NCBI GenBank assembly: GCA_029532625.1
Contig: JARFXM010000001.1
Coordinates: 744,001-808,000, forward strand
Source of the DNA: Lomentospora prolificans
Taxonomy: Eukaryota > Ascomycota > Sordariomycetes > Microascales > Microascaceae
DNA: 64,000 bases
Direction: 5' to 3'
The notes under the pieces are model-generated. The model worked only from the letters and a program-made list of their open reading frames with translations. It ran no database searches and was not told the DNA's origin. Made by a program: the position numbers and the translations under genes. The stretch's first letter is position 1, and each line of letters opens with the position of its first letter. Below, piece after piece: positions 34,065 to 44,696 of the stretch.

Positions 34065-36053
34065 CTACTGCGTATACCCATATGGTGTTTGTGCCACGTA
34101 TTGATAGCCGCCTCTCCCATCATAAGGATTCCCCATCGTGTATCCCATGGGTATCGTATATGCCATGGGCATTGCATATTCCGTGGGTATCGCTGGCGCT
34201 ACCGGAGCCACAGGTTGTGTTTGAGGGCCGACAACCCTTCCAGACACCGCAACAGCGCTTCCATCCCCCTTTCCAATAATCTCAACTGTTGGAGGATGGA
34301 TCATGTATCCCGGCTTAGATCTGTTCCCGTCCCTAAAAGGCACGGTATGAACCAAGTTTGACAAGAGCGTGTTGGACCAGTGTGCATCGGCAAGGAAGGA
34401 GAGCCCAACCCAGGAAATTGCGGCCAGGAGCACGGCGATGAGACTAAGGAAGATCTGTAGGGGCGACATGGCCACGACCAACGTCTGTACGCTAATCTTG
34501 ACGAGCCCCGGGTCGACGCTTACGGCGTAACCCCTCGCAATCATTAATTCCTCCATCACGGGCGAGATTTCGGATACCCACACCAGGGCGTCGTCACTGA
34601 GAGACTCGGAACTAATGTTGGACCGGCCATTGCCGAGGCCGTATGTCACCAAGACGGCAGCAGTGTCGACCTGGCCAAAGAACCTTGCTGTATCGTTGCT
34701 CATGCTGGTAGCGACGCAATCCGTCTGCTTAACTTTCCCACCGAATGCCTCGTTCTGGAATGAAAGCGTGGTGCACGGCTGATACGGCTGTACCTCTTCT
34801 TCTAGCGTTTCCGATCGAATCAGAGTGATATTTGTCGCGGTGACAACAACGATTGAAAAGACGCCTTTGCCGCCGCTGATCGGTTTGAACAGGCCAAAGG
34901 TTGACTGAGACACCGATAGGCCCTCGTTGCTCACGGCTGAGGCACCAGAATAGTAGCTCATATCCTCACTCTGTGCACTTATCATGTCACTAATGATTTG
35001 ACCGACGAGGGGGCTCTGCCTCTCGGTCTCGTTCGTCGGACTCCATATCCGCCGCACGAGATCGTCGACCTCGTTCTCAGCAAAGGGTATGTTAGGGCTT
35101 GTTAGTAGCGTGGCTCGTAATACCGACTCGACAAACGTATGTCTTCTTCTACCCTTCGTCACGGTGAAAACTTGCATCATGGCCGTGGATCCGCCCCCTG
35201 CGCCGTAGGACGCCCAGATATTATCGATCCTGTTGGGAGAGATGTACCGCGAGTCCAATTCCAGATCCGAAGAGTCGTCCCAGTGCACCTCGGGTCTTCC
35301 GACGAGGGTTTGAAGCATTGCTTGCGAGAATGTGTTGTTGAATGTGCAATTCCATGTTCCGTAATCCGCACCCCAGTAGATGCAGCCGTCGGGGAAGACG
35401 GCGTCACGGCCATCATCCAAGTTGGGATACATGACATATTGATCCGTGGAGACGGAGAAACCCTGCTCATCGAGCCAGATGCGAGCGCCCACCTTTTCCG
35501 TCCTCGACTGTGGTACGATCTCGGGACTTCCTCTGTCGACGTCGCCGGTCAGGGTATAATTGAGACCCGCGTTGAAGAGCCCAGAGCCGGCGATTTGAAT
35601 CAGGTTCGACGTCATTTCCTCGGGATTACCGGGATCGAGTTGCAGCTGGACCACGTAGGGAGGGTTCTCGTTACGGTAGCTTAGGTACTGCGCGATGGTC
35701 GAATTTTCCGTCTTGAAGAGATAGCCCGGGGCGTCAAGCGCCCAAAGGAGGGTGCCGTAGAGCGACGCGAGAAGGTTCAGGACCGTGAAGAGGAAAACGA
35801 CGAGCCCAGCGCGCGAGAAACCTCTACTCGAGAGGAAAAGAAGTCGCTGGACGTAATCCTCGGCGAACATGAGGTACGACGTGAACTGGTGCGACCGCGC
35901 GGCGATGAGCGAGAAGAGCTTATAGATGAAGACGGCCATCAGGAGCTCGGCGCACCTGAAGATTATCGACTTGACCGCATTGTGATGGACGGGGATGATG
36001 GACGCCGTAAAAATGGAGTACGCGTCTATCATCCTAGCGATGTCGCGTCTCAT
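34065..36053 (-). CDS. Fungal membrane protein with large ectodomain, unknown function
   Basis: An intronless 662-residue frame. Hydrophobic segments lie at about 34-52 (AELLMAVFIYKLFSLIAA), 80-106 (AGLVVFLFTVLNLLASLYG) and 530-555 (SPLQIFLSLIAVLLAAISW). Between the second and third is a region of about 420 residues with several Asn-x-Ser/Thr sites, so it probably faces outside. The C-terminal tail (558-662) is Pro/Tyr/Met-rich, with imperfect PMxYTIPMG-type repeats. This arrangement is common among fungal membrane proteins annotated only as hypothetical, often beside other secreted or surface genes. No enzymatic motif is recognised. It converges on the receptor-like gene; co-function is only speculative. 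The start MRRDIARM is the first ATG of the frame. Confidence 0.8.
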   Translation of the reverse strand: MRRDIARMIDAYSIFTASIIPVHHNAVKSIIFRCAELLMAVFIYKLFSLIAARSHQFTSYLMFAEDYVQRLLFLSSRGFSRAGLVVFLFTVLNLLASLYGTLLWALDAPGYLFKTENSTIAQYLSYRNENPPYVVQLQLDPGNPEEMTSNLIQIAGSGLFNAGLNYTLTGDVDRGSPEIVPQSRTEKVGARIWLDEQGFSVSTDQYVMYPNLDDGRDAVFPDGCIYWGADYGTWNCTFNNTFSQAMLQTLVGRPEVHWDDSSDLELDSRYISPNRIDNIWASYGAGGGSTAMMQVFTVTKGRRRHTFVESVLRATLLTSPNIPFAENEVDDLVRRIWSPTNETERQSPLVGQIISDMISAQSEDMSYYSGASAVSNEGLSVSQSTFGLFKPISGGKGVFSIVVVTATNITLIRSETLEEEVQPYQPCTTLSFQNEAFGGKVKQTDCVATSMSNDTARFFGQVDTAAVLVTYGLGNGRSNISSESLSDDALVWVSEISPVMEELMIARGYAVSVDPGLVKISVQTLVVAMSPLQIFLSLIAVLLAAISWVGLSFLADAHWSNTLLSNLVHTVPFRDGNRSKPGYMIHPPTVEIIGKGDGSAVAVSGRVVGPQTQPVAPVAPAIPTEYAMPMAYTIPMGYTMGNPYDGRGGYQYVAQTPYGYTQ

Positions 36054-38401
36054 GCACGTCTTACAATCGCAAAGCTGGCCGTTTTGTCAGGAACCGACTT
36101 GTTGTAGAGACTGGCGAAATCGCGCATTCAATTCATCGCCCGGTGACCTTCCCCCCTTTTTAACCCCAACCTAGGGAAGCCCAGGCACGCGGAGTCGCAC
36201 CAGCAGAAGGTTGTATCGTGACCTAAAAGGGCATTATCGGTTTATGCATATGATTCATGGGCCAATAAGAAGGTAGAAAACCCCCCTCCCTTCCAACAGA
36301 AGAACGGGCTAGCCTGGCGGTGGCTTTCTGGCGTATGAAACTTTCAGTACCTTCGTACCTTCGTTGGGGCAACGGAATTAGCTAGCCAATAGAACGAGCC
36401 TTGCCTCATTGTGGCGTCAGTTGGGGGCTTCGACAGCTTTCTCAACGTGCCGGGGGCTATGAGTCTTGGGCCGAGATCGAAACCTTGTTTCATTTGGGCA
36501 CCAGACCAGGCTCACGAGCTACAGAGAGGCGCTTACCTTTTCCCTCCTGCTTGGCCGCACCAGGAACGGAGATTTGCTATTGAATCCAGTCTCAGAGAAG
36601 CTGTCGGGGCAGTAAATACGACATGGGGCCCACAGCTGTACTTGTAGTTTTTGCCACTTGTACCCTGATCCCTGTAGGTTCACGATGCGCGCTGGCATCC
36701 AAACATCGGTGCGTGTATTACCAATCAACACCGTTCTCTCGCTGAGCGCGACAGATGACTATTCCCATCTTGCCATAATATCATCGGGACCACTTTGTTT
36801 ATATTATCGATGCTCTCATACGGCCGGCGCCCCATACTGCGCACGCCGCCAGTTCGCAAGCTCAGAAGAATTGAGTGAAAGGGTCCCTCGATGCCGTGAG
36901 CATGACAACCGAAAGCCAGACAAAATTGTCAGCTTGTCCAAGCTCAGTTCAGAGGAAGATGTTGCTGCCTCAGTTAGTGCTAAGCAAGGATTTGAGCTAT
37001 TAGGATTGGTCCACAGTTACTTATCTCCAAAACAGAGGTTGTCGTAGCTCCAATCAGATGCAGCCGCAACCCCAACCCTTAACAGCTACAATATTATACT
37101 TTTCGAGGGATATTAATGGGTATTATTGGTATAATGTTAGCGAATCTCCATAATATTTGGCGCAAGCGTCATGAGAAATTCTATAGTGTCATTGCGCTGC
37201 AAGTGGCATACACCCATTCATCTGGCGCCTTCCATCTATCCGGATTCTCTACTCTACCAGCTTCTCGCAGTTAAACACTTAAGAAGCATGCCACATATTT
37301 AGTAACTATAGCTATTACGACGAAGAGTACAGGAGTAGCCATTCAGTCGAATAAGATGCCAACGTGAGCCCCTCAGTTCAGGGCTCAAGGGATTGTACGG
37401 CAACGTTGTTAAATGGTCTGCTGTTTTACTTTCGCTCCCAAGCTGCCTGGTGGCATGGCTGCGAACGCCCAGACTACCCGTCGAGCTTTCAGTTGCTACC
37501 GGTTTCAGCCGCGAGCAAGCATCATATTACGTCCTGCATTGTGTCCACCTCCAGGACTATCAGCAACAGCTCAGCTGGTTGTATTTGTTTAAGTGTAAAA
37601 GCCGCCAAGTCTACCCTGGACTAATCAGGCCTTAATATCGATAGGTTGCATCAAGCCAACCCGTCGAAAACGTTCTTTATTGTTCCCCGGACTTTAAACA
37701 GGCAGCGGGGAAGATGACAGGCCTTGGAGCGGGTCCAATCATTTCTCGGCACTTGGATGATCACCGAAACAAGAAACTCACGACCCTTATTACTCCAAAG
37801 AAATCCAGACGCAACTTAGCCTGAAATCCATAATACCGGAAATTGTGACCTATACTAGGAACCAATCCATGAAGATTCCCCTCTCTCTCACTCTACAACT
37901 CCCCCCCCAACACGAGAAAATGACAGTGTACTTTAATACACTGACCGGGGTTGCTACCTCCGCTTTATCCACGGCGACCTACTTTGTCCAACCCCGCAAC
38001 AAGACGAGGCAAAAGGGCGTGCGATATGCCCTCCCCCCGGGGGGAACAAGTCCGCCAATGGAGCAAAAACGTCCAATTGACCCATTATTCCCCGCACGCC
38101 AATGCGTCGAGGGACGGCACGGCTGCGATATGAGGTAAGGACGCGGGCGAAGAGTGGCCTGCCTTAAAAAGGCCGAAGGGATCCAGGCTATGGAGAGATG
38201 GAGGTTCCACTTGCCCAGTTGCAGGCCCATTCCCGACTCACGGCTGCTCCAGCTTCTGCTCCACTCTTTTGCAGTTTCTGCTCTGATTTCCCTCCCGTTC
38301 TCCTTTCGGAATTGACTTGTTGGTGAAGAAAATTGTTCGACTGTTGGAGAGATTCCTGGTTTCACGACATAATTTGACAATTTGAGCGATTCTGTGAAAA
38401 G
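36054..38401. other. Intergenic, promoters of membrane protein and epimerase genes
   Basis: 2.3 kb between divergent genes. Only frames without domains are seen, including 36658-37047 plus and 37979-38581 minus; the latter overlaps the epimerase start in antisense. The stretch around 37.1 kb is AT-rich. No RNA gene or mobile element was recognised. Confidence 0.55.
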
Positions 38402-40094
38402 ATGGTGTCTCGAAAGCTTCAATTCCTCGTCTTCGCGAGCGCTTTTGGCAGCGTCTTCGCTGAGGATTTCGAGCCTGGTGAGGATGGCAAGTTCACCATC
38501 TCCAGCGATGGTCTCGTTGCCAAGGTGAGGAAACTCACTTCTCAATTTTAACTGTTTGAATTGACCAGTTGAATAGTTCATTCCTTACGGCGCTACCCTG
38601 ACGAACCTGTTCGTCAAGGACAAGAATGGCGAGGACGTCGACGTCGTGCTCGGCTACGACGATCTCTCGCGGTACCGTATGTAAAAGCTCCACTCAGAAA
38701 TAAATCTCCGATCCCCGTCAGAATCCCGCCATCCTGGCTCCCGGATGCCAAGCGACGCTATTCCGCGTCAGAGGGCCAAAATTTCCCACAGTCACACAGG
38801 AATCCACTTCTGCACAGTTCCCACTAACATCATTGTTTTTTTCTTTTTTGCGCAGCCGAGGACCCCGGACATCCCGTGTACAACGCCATTCCCGGCCGGT
38901 ATGCCAACCGCATTGGCAACGGCCAATTTAAGCTTGGCAATGAGACCTTCGAGACCGAGCAGAACGATGGCGACAACACGCTCCACAGCGGCACCAACAA
39001 CTGGTCCTTCCGCGACTGGAACATCACCGCCGTTTCCGACGACTCCATCACCTTCTCCATCTACGATGCCGAGGGCGAGTCCAAGGGATTCCCCGGTGAC
39101 GTTTACGCCAATGTCACCTACAGTGTTGCCGGCAGCACCTGGAAGATCTGGATGGAGGCCACCGCCCCCACCAAGGAAACTCGTATGGCAAACGCGCCTC
39201 TTTTGGCGAGAATTTGACTAACTTTGGAGTCTTAGCTCTGATGCTCACCCAGCACACTTATTTCAACCTCGACGCTTACAAGAACCCCGACACCGACCTC
39301 ATCTGGGATCACATCCTCTACATGCCCTACTCCGCCCGCTACCTCGAGGCCGACCAGGGCGCACTCCCCACCGGCAAGATCCTCACCGCCAAGCCTGGTT
39401 CCATCAACGATTTCGCCAGCGCTCCTTCGCTCCCCTTCGGTCACCACAAGGACGACCCCGCTTTCCAGGGCAACTGCGGTGCCGACGGTGCGTGCGAGGG
39501 TTACAACGGCTTCTGGCTCATCGACGATGCTCCCGAGGACGCTGTTGTCGTCACGCTCGCCAGTGCCTTCTCCGGAATCAAGGCTGAGCTCAAGACCGAT
39601 CAGCCCGGCGTCGTCATCTACTCTTGTTCGTGGATGGGCGGTGACCAAGAGCTAAAGAACAGCACTCAGGGTATCGAGGGGCGGACCAAGGTTGAAAAGA
39701 GCTCTTGCGTTGCTATTGAGGCTCAGGATTACCCCGACGGTATTAACAAGTAAGTGGCATAGTAAGGTTCCTCTTGTGGTTAATAATCTATGGTTAACTA
39801 TTTTTTAGCCCTGAGTGGGACCGACTCGACGCCCAGATCACTGGTCCGGATGAACTCTATACGTGGGAGAGCTCCTGGACTTTTGGCCTCCTTGATGAGG
39901 GCGCCGCCGAGGAGGGCGACGATGCTTGTGAAGGCGACGAGGAAGAGGCTCCTGCAGAAGAGGCTCCTGAAGAAGAAGCACCAGAGGAGGAAGCCCCTGA
40001 GGAGGAAGCCCCTGAGGAGGAAGCCCCCGAGGAGGAAGCCCCTGAAGAAGAGGCCCCCGAGGAGGAGGCTCCAGAGGAGGAAGAGGAGCCATGA
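38402..40094 (+). CDS. Secreted aldose 1-epimerase (mutarotase) with acidic repeat tail
   Basis: Five exons, 38402-38524, 38577-38676, 38856-39182, 39236-39749 and 39809-40094, give 449 residues; the second intron is long (179 nt). The leader MVSRKLQFLVFASAFGSVFA is a signal peptide. The mutarotase core follows: NAIPGRYANRIG (85-95), NTLHSG with His118, LTQHTYFNLDAY with His190 (proton donor position), DLIWDH near 204, and CVAIEAQDYPDGIN with Glu345 as the likely catalytic base. The enzyme interconverts alpha and beta anomers of hexoses, here presumably outside the cell. After the domain comes an unusual tail (about 399-449) of nine Glu-Glu-Glu-Ala-Pro type pentads ending in EEEEEP. It converges on a secreted lactonase-like gene 0.46 kb away. 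Confidence 0.9.
39939..40091 (+). repeat. Tandem 15-bp coding repeat (EEEAP pentads)
   Basis: About ten units of a 15-bp purine-rich sequence (GAGGAAGCCCCTGAG-like) encode EEEAP, AEEAP, seven more EEEAP and a final EEEEEP at the epimerase C-terminus. Codon differences between units (GAA/GAG, CCT/CCC/CCA) show they are not a fresh slippage product. The minus strand reads as an apparent Ser/Gly/Ala repeat, which is a shadow. Confidence 0.9.
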
Positions 40095-40557
40095 ACATGC
40101 GAATAACGAGGTGTTTGCATGAAGGCTTCAAACTCTTCATTTCTTCTGTATATCTTTCTTCAGAGTTTATAGCTCTTAGCTTTAAGTACCCTACCTACTC
40201 TTTACCTGAATGAATATGTTGGTCCATGTTTAGATCTGCTAGCTTGCAACTTGGTTGATTTCTTGAGCTCAAGGGGTTTAGACCTTATTCAATCTCGACT
40301 CAAATAGTGTAACGAAAAATAAATTTGATAATGGCTACCGTAAACTCTCGATTAAAGAATTAATCTGTAAACTTAAGTAGGTCTAGGAATATGACAGGGG
40401 ATTGCGAAATAACCAACTCCTAAGCCAACAGCCACGATCTCCTTCTCGCTCAGAGCCGGCCCTCGTGTAGCTTGGATTGGTTGTATCAGCCTCAAGTAAC
40501 CCCGCCGTCCGTGTCGATACTATATAGGGCAACGACTTTGGACATGTCGATCATTGT
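40095..40557. other. Intergenic, convergent 3' regions
   Basis: 460 bp between the convergent epimerase and lactonase-like genes. AT-rich around 40.3 kb, consistent with 3' UTRs. No gene or repeat seen. Confidence 0.65.
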
Positions 40558-41478
40558 TCATTCGATTTTAAGAGCGTAGAGTTCGCCGACAGCCGTACCA
40601 GCATAGAGAATATCGCTGTCTTCCTTAGTCCTGCCAAACGCCAGCGATGTAGCCGACGTGACGTTCCACGCTGGCGTCACAGTTCCATTTCGAGAGACCT
40701 TGACAATCCCCTCGCCAATCTGGCCAATGTACGCGTTGCCATCACCGTCGACAGCTAAATCGAGCGGGCTAGTGAGATTGGCCACGGTCGTAATGTTGCC
40801 TACCTCTGCCGTAGACGCATCAATCGGGAATCTGCCAAAAGAGTTTCCAAAAGTATTTGTATAGTAGATCTCTTCTCCGTGGTATCGAATACCATGGATG
40901 GCCTCGGGAATATCCGCATCAGCAGCGGGCGTGAGCAGCCCATCCTCAATAATGACGGTATATTTGCCCGTCGAAACAGCAATCTTCAGCACCTTTCCCT
41001 GCGCCGCATCCGCCACGAGGATGGCATCGCGATCAAACGTGGCGGTGCCGAGCAAGAATCCGGCGTCGGGAACGTCGGCGATCAATTCCGCCTCGGGCTC
41101 TTCCGCCGACAAGTCGACCTTCCAGACGGACCAGGTGCCGGCTTCTACGGTGAAGTCTGCGGTGCTGAAATTGCCCGCGACAAACGCGAAGACGTCGTGC
41201 TCAATCTCGGTGATGCCCGTGAGACCGAGGACGTTGGGGATGGAGAGAACCTTGTTTGATTCCTTGGTCAGAGGGTTGATGGTCCAGAGCTCGGGGACGT
41301 CGAGACGGTTGACGACGAGAGTTCCGTTTTCGCGGACGGAGATGCCTTCGAACCAGGCTCCTTCAATTGTGAGGAGCGGTGTCTGGGGTGCCTGTCGGCG
41401 GACGCATGCGGCGGAGGAGAGGGCCGCAGTGGCGAGAGCGACGATGATGCTTGACAGATACATTGTGGTTCTAGGCAA
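40558..41478 (-). CDS. Secreted SMP-30/gluconolactonase-like beta-propeller protein
   Basis: An intronless 306-residue frame. MPRTTMYLSSIIVALATAAL.. is a signal peptide; Met6 gives an equally good leader and may be the true start. The mature part shows repeated propeller-blade strands: GISVRENGTLVVNRLDVPELWTI, LGLTGITEIEHDVFAFVAG, ATFDRDAILVADAAQGKVLKI, AIHGIRYHGEEIYYTNT, PLDLAVDGDGNAYIGQIGEGIVKV and SLAFGRTKEDSDILYAGT. This spacing fits the six-bladed SMP-30/gluconolaconase/LRE-like superfamily found in many fungal secreted proteins. Catalytic metal ligands cannot be assigned with certainty, so lactonase activity is inference. Several Asn-x-Ser/Thr sites suggest glycosylation. Its neighbour, a secreted mutarotase, supplies a possible shared sugar or lactone substrate. 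Confidence 0.82.
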   Translation of the reverse strand: MPRTTMYLSSIIVALATAALSSAACVRRQAPQTPLLTIEGAWFEGISVRENGTLVVNRLDVPELWTINPLTKESNKVLSIPNVLGLTGITEIEHDVFAFVAGNFSTADFTVEAGTWSVWKVDLSAEEPEAELIADVPDAGFLLGTATFDRDAILVADAAQGKVLKIAVSTGKYTVIIEDGLLTPAADADIPEAIHGIRYHGEEIYYTNTFGNSFGRFPIDASTAEVGNITTVANLTSPLDLAVDGDGNAYIGQIGEGIVKVSRNGTVTPAWNVTSATSLAFGRTKEDSDILYAGTAVGELYALKIE

Positions 41479-42382
41479 GCAGTCTTCTTCTGAGAGAGAA
41501 GAAAAGAAAAAAAAAAGAAAGAAAGACGAGATCTTAATTTGCCGGAAGAGAGAAAGAAAACAGGTTCGTCCTGGGATCGCCGCAGATCATAAAATAAATT
41601 CAGAGGCTTCCTATAGCTCCAGCTATCATTCAATAGTTTGTGTACCTCCGTATACGTCCTACCATTTCCCCTCTCCTCTTCATCTATCGACATTGGGTAA
41701 GCCCAGATTCTCCCCAGCGAATTTCGGGATCGACTCTTTAGGGCAGAACCCAGAGCTCCGTTCCGCGCTTGTCGACGTTTGATTGAACGGGTCGGTCGCC
41801 GATTGGGTGCTCTTAATATGAAGGTTGCGGCCTGGAATGCTATTTATCCGTCTACCTCACGGCTGAGATCCACCAGGCACTGCAATTGCCGAATCAGAGC
41901 GGGAGCTTACATTTGCGATTCCGAGAAGCTGCATATTAGATCTAATGCATCGCGTCATAGAATGTGTTTCGCGGCAGGGTTGAGCGGAGGTTTCATGGTT
42001 TGGGTTTGGATCGATACAATTGCTCTAGATGATACCAATATGGCCACGGTGAGTAAATTACAGATATAGACTATACCAGATTGTTTTGGATGTATATTAT
42101 TCCCTTGTTTCGTGGCTGATATACCAACAGAGACTCAAGTGAAGGGCACGCACACCGAATCCATTTTCGGATTAGACGCTGAGTTACGGATATCCAGCAG
42201 GGAGACAAAAATGCGTCATCATCTATGAGGGTCGGGTTTGGTTTGGGTGCTGCAAGCGGGCGATATAGTGGTTGTTCACAAGGGGGCATCGCTCCCAATG
42301 GTGCTGAGGCTACGCGAAAAAAATAACGGATTATATATGCTTTTCACCCCAGCCAACACAACAGAAACTCAAATGATGATTG

Positions 42383-43075
42383 TTATCTTTCCATGACTGG
42401 AACTCTGCCGCACTGAAGGATGCCCTTGCATCGCCTCACGAAGCCCCAGCACACCTCAAATATATCTTGCAAGTCCGTTTGCTCAGAAATGTTGATAGTG
42501 GAATCCTCAAACTGGAGAGCCATAGCGTGTAACTCAAGAAGAGTAAAGAGCCGCCTGGAAAATGCGAGCTATGACAGCGCTCCCCTTGCCAAGTCGACTT
42601 GCTCGGCGGGTTGGTTGGCGATGGCTCGTAGTATATCGTCAAACTCGGAATCCTGGTTTGAGCCACCATAAGAACACTCATAATTGGCGAATGGGAAGAC
42701 TGGGAGCATTCCATGATGGCTGGTCCGTTGACTTTATATCGAGACGACTTTATATCGAGACTTGTGAAGACAGATGAATAGTGGTGAGAGTAACCCCGCA
42801 TGAGCGGTATTGTTAGGAATGGACATTCGTGCCCTGCTCACAGCTTCTTTCCTTGTTGAGATTTTCATATCTATGGTAGGCGAATCAAAAACGAAACGTA
42901 AAATAAGCGCATCATCCCCTCGTCTGGTTACGCAACAGTGGCGCGGCTCAATGTTGTCAAGTACCCAGTCACACCAGGCGTCAACCCTCCCTCCTCGATC
43001 TTCCCCTCGAGATCCGACTCCAGATCTACGCCGGGCTGTAGCACCATCTAAGAAATGGAAAACGCACCCAATTGC
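42383..43075 (-). pseudogene. Decayed NLR-like (NACHT/ankyrin-type) gene fragment
   Basis: One minus-strand frame of 231 codons runs from 43075 to 42383, broken by TAA at 42734-42736 and TAG at 42569-42571. The downstream part (DILRAIANQPAEQVDLARGALS, stop, LAFSRRLFTLLELHAMALQFE, then DIFEVCWGFV) matches the winged-helix-like region after NACHT domains, where fungal proteins have an ALSWL..ARRPLT..ELxHALA pattern; the TAG stands where Trp is usual. The upstream part (EPRHCCVTRR and SPTIDMKIS) resembles the end of a NACHT domain but is less certain. TGG to TAG is the change expected from C-to-T mutation at CpA on the other strand, as RIP makes. No ankyrin repeats or N-terminal domain remain. 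Confidence 0.5.
42730..42761. repeat. 16-bp tandem duplication inside the NLR remnant
   Basis: GACTTTATATCGAGAC occurs twice in direct succession at 42730 and 42746. Being 16 bp, the duplication shifts frame and creates a local stop, in keeping with a non-functional gene. Confidence 0.8.
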
Positions 43076-44696
43076 TCAGCTAACGGATCTATTTACGGAC
43101 ACCGGATGCGTTGCGATGTCGCCGGCAGGAATTCCTTGTCTAGACATCTGATTTCTCATCAGGTACTGAGGTAGTATCTCGTTTATCGATCTGTCTTACA
43201 GAACGACAGGTCAGGAGGTAAGGGCCTTAGAAGCAGAGGGATCGCGCTAACTAAAATTTTGCGCATCCTTCATCTGAGGATACCATTTTTTTGCCAACCA
43301 CGGCCACGGTATCCGCCCAACGACGCTTAGGGGTGTTTGTGGATGGAATCAATATGCGCTTGGCCGGGCCAGGTCCAGCCGCCGCCCTGGGGCATGTTTA
43401 CTGCCAAATTTAGCTAGTCCTAGGGAATCTAGAGCCAGCTAGTAGGACTATGAACCCTAGTAATTCCTTCACATTCACTTACCAGCTCGAGTTTATCGCC
43501 ATCACAACGGCGGGAAAAATCGGGATCAGAAGGTCACGCGAACAACAGACACCCAGCTACCACGACGCTAATTTCTTCCGTGAGGAGGCCTCAGCGGTGT
43601 AAATCGACAAAAAAGCTTGACCGAGCACCAGTCGTACACAAGCTTCACGTTGTGGAACCTGAACCAGGGCACCAGGGAACCCAATGAAACCGACCAGTTT
43701 CGGTTCGCGAACTATTTCCATTTTTACAGAGGGCAGGCCGGACTGACGGAATAATCCTCCTCCTTCGCCTATTCACACAACTGGAGCCTACGACCCCAGG
43801 GTATCTCACTTGGAACAAGTATCCCCGTAGCATCCAGGATGCATGCGGTTCTACTGGATAAAACTATACACTCCAACCCGTTGGTTGAACCACGTGAATG
43901 AGAGAGCAACCAAGTCGCGTATTAACCCACTGAAAACTGCATCCAAAAAGATGTGTCGCGCAAACAGAGTTCTCTTAACAGAGGAGCGACACAGGGATAG
44001 AGTGGGTTTTGTCATCGAGCTTTTTTTTCTCTCTTCACCATGCACAAGTATTACTACAGCAGGGGTACTATATCTTATATCCAAGATAGAGAATTAGGGT
44101 ATTAACAAGGAGTCGGCACGGCTCGTAGTGACGATTGTAGTCTGACTGCTCAGCGGGTGGTCAGCCCGCTGGGAAGAGTCGAACAATAGCAACGACAACA
44201 TTATTCCACTAATAGAGTATTACTGATCAGTGGGAATCATGCCGCACAGGTCAGTGCGCCAGTCGTGAAGAGAGAAATGAATTATATTTCACAGAGAGGG
44301 TAATAGCTTAGAAAAAGAAAATAAAAGACTCAAAAGAAGGGCTTTTCAATACTGCAATCTACTGATTAGAGAAACTAACAGCCCCTAATGGGCGACTTCA
44401 ACTACTCGGCAGGATTTTCGGCTTTCTGAAAGGTTCCTCCTTCTTCTTCGCCTCCCAAATGGAGCGGGAGGAAAAAAATTCCTTCATACCTGGTGGTCAG
44501 TAAAGCAATGTGATCACCAGCCCCTGACACTCTTCCTTCGGGCTGCTGGCGGTTCTAATTCGTAGTCATTGGACCAACCCGCGACAGTATAAGTGAAAGC
44601 AAAAGCTAGTTACTCTCCAAGTTGTTAATGCAACCTCCCTTTCCTTCCTCTTGTACCAAACCTTCAAAGCGGTTAATAACGTCTCCTTTTCGTCAG

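Larger units (their letters stand above)
41479..44696. other. Gene-poor region with NLR remnant
   Basis: 3.2 kb containing the decayed NLR-like gene at 42383-43075 and a 16-bp tandem duplication inside it. Remaining open frames (41779-42069 plus, 43843-44097 plus) have no recognisable domain. The sequence is moderately AT-rich. No intact transposon was recognised. Confidence 0.5.

Noticed and set aside
37979..38581. 200-codon minus frame across the epimerase start
   Set aside because: Overlaps exon 1 and the first intron of the epimerase in antisense; no domain or start context.
39857..40120. Minus-strand Ser/Gly/Ala repeat protein
   Set aside because: Antisense reading of the EEEAP repeats of the epimerase gene.
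40898..41782. 294-codon plus-strand frame over the lactonase-like gene
   Set aside because: Antisense to a gene with signal peptide and propeller strands; no domain of its own.
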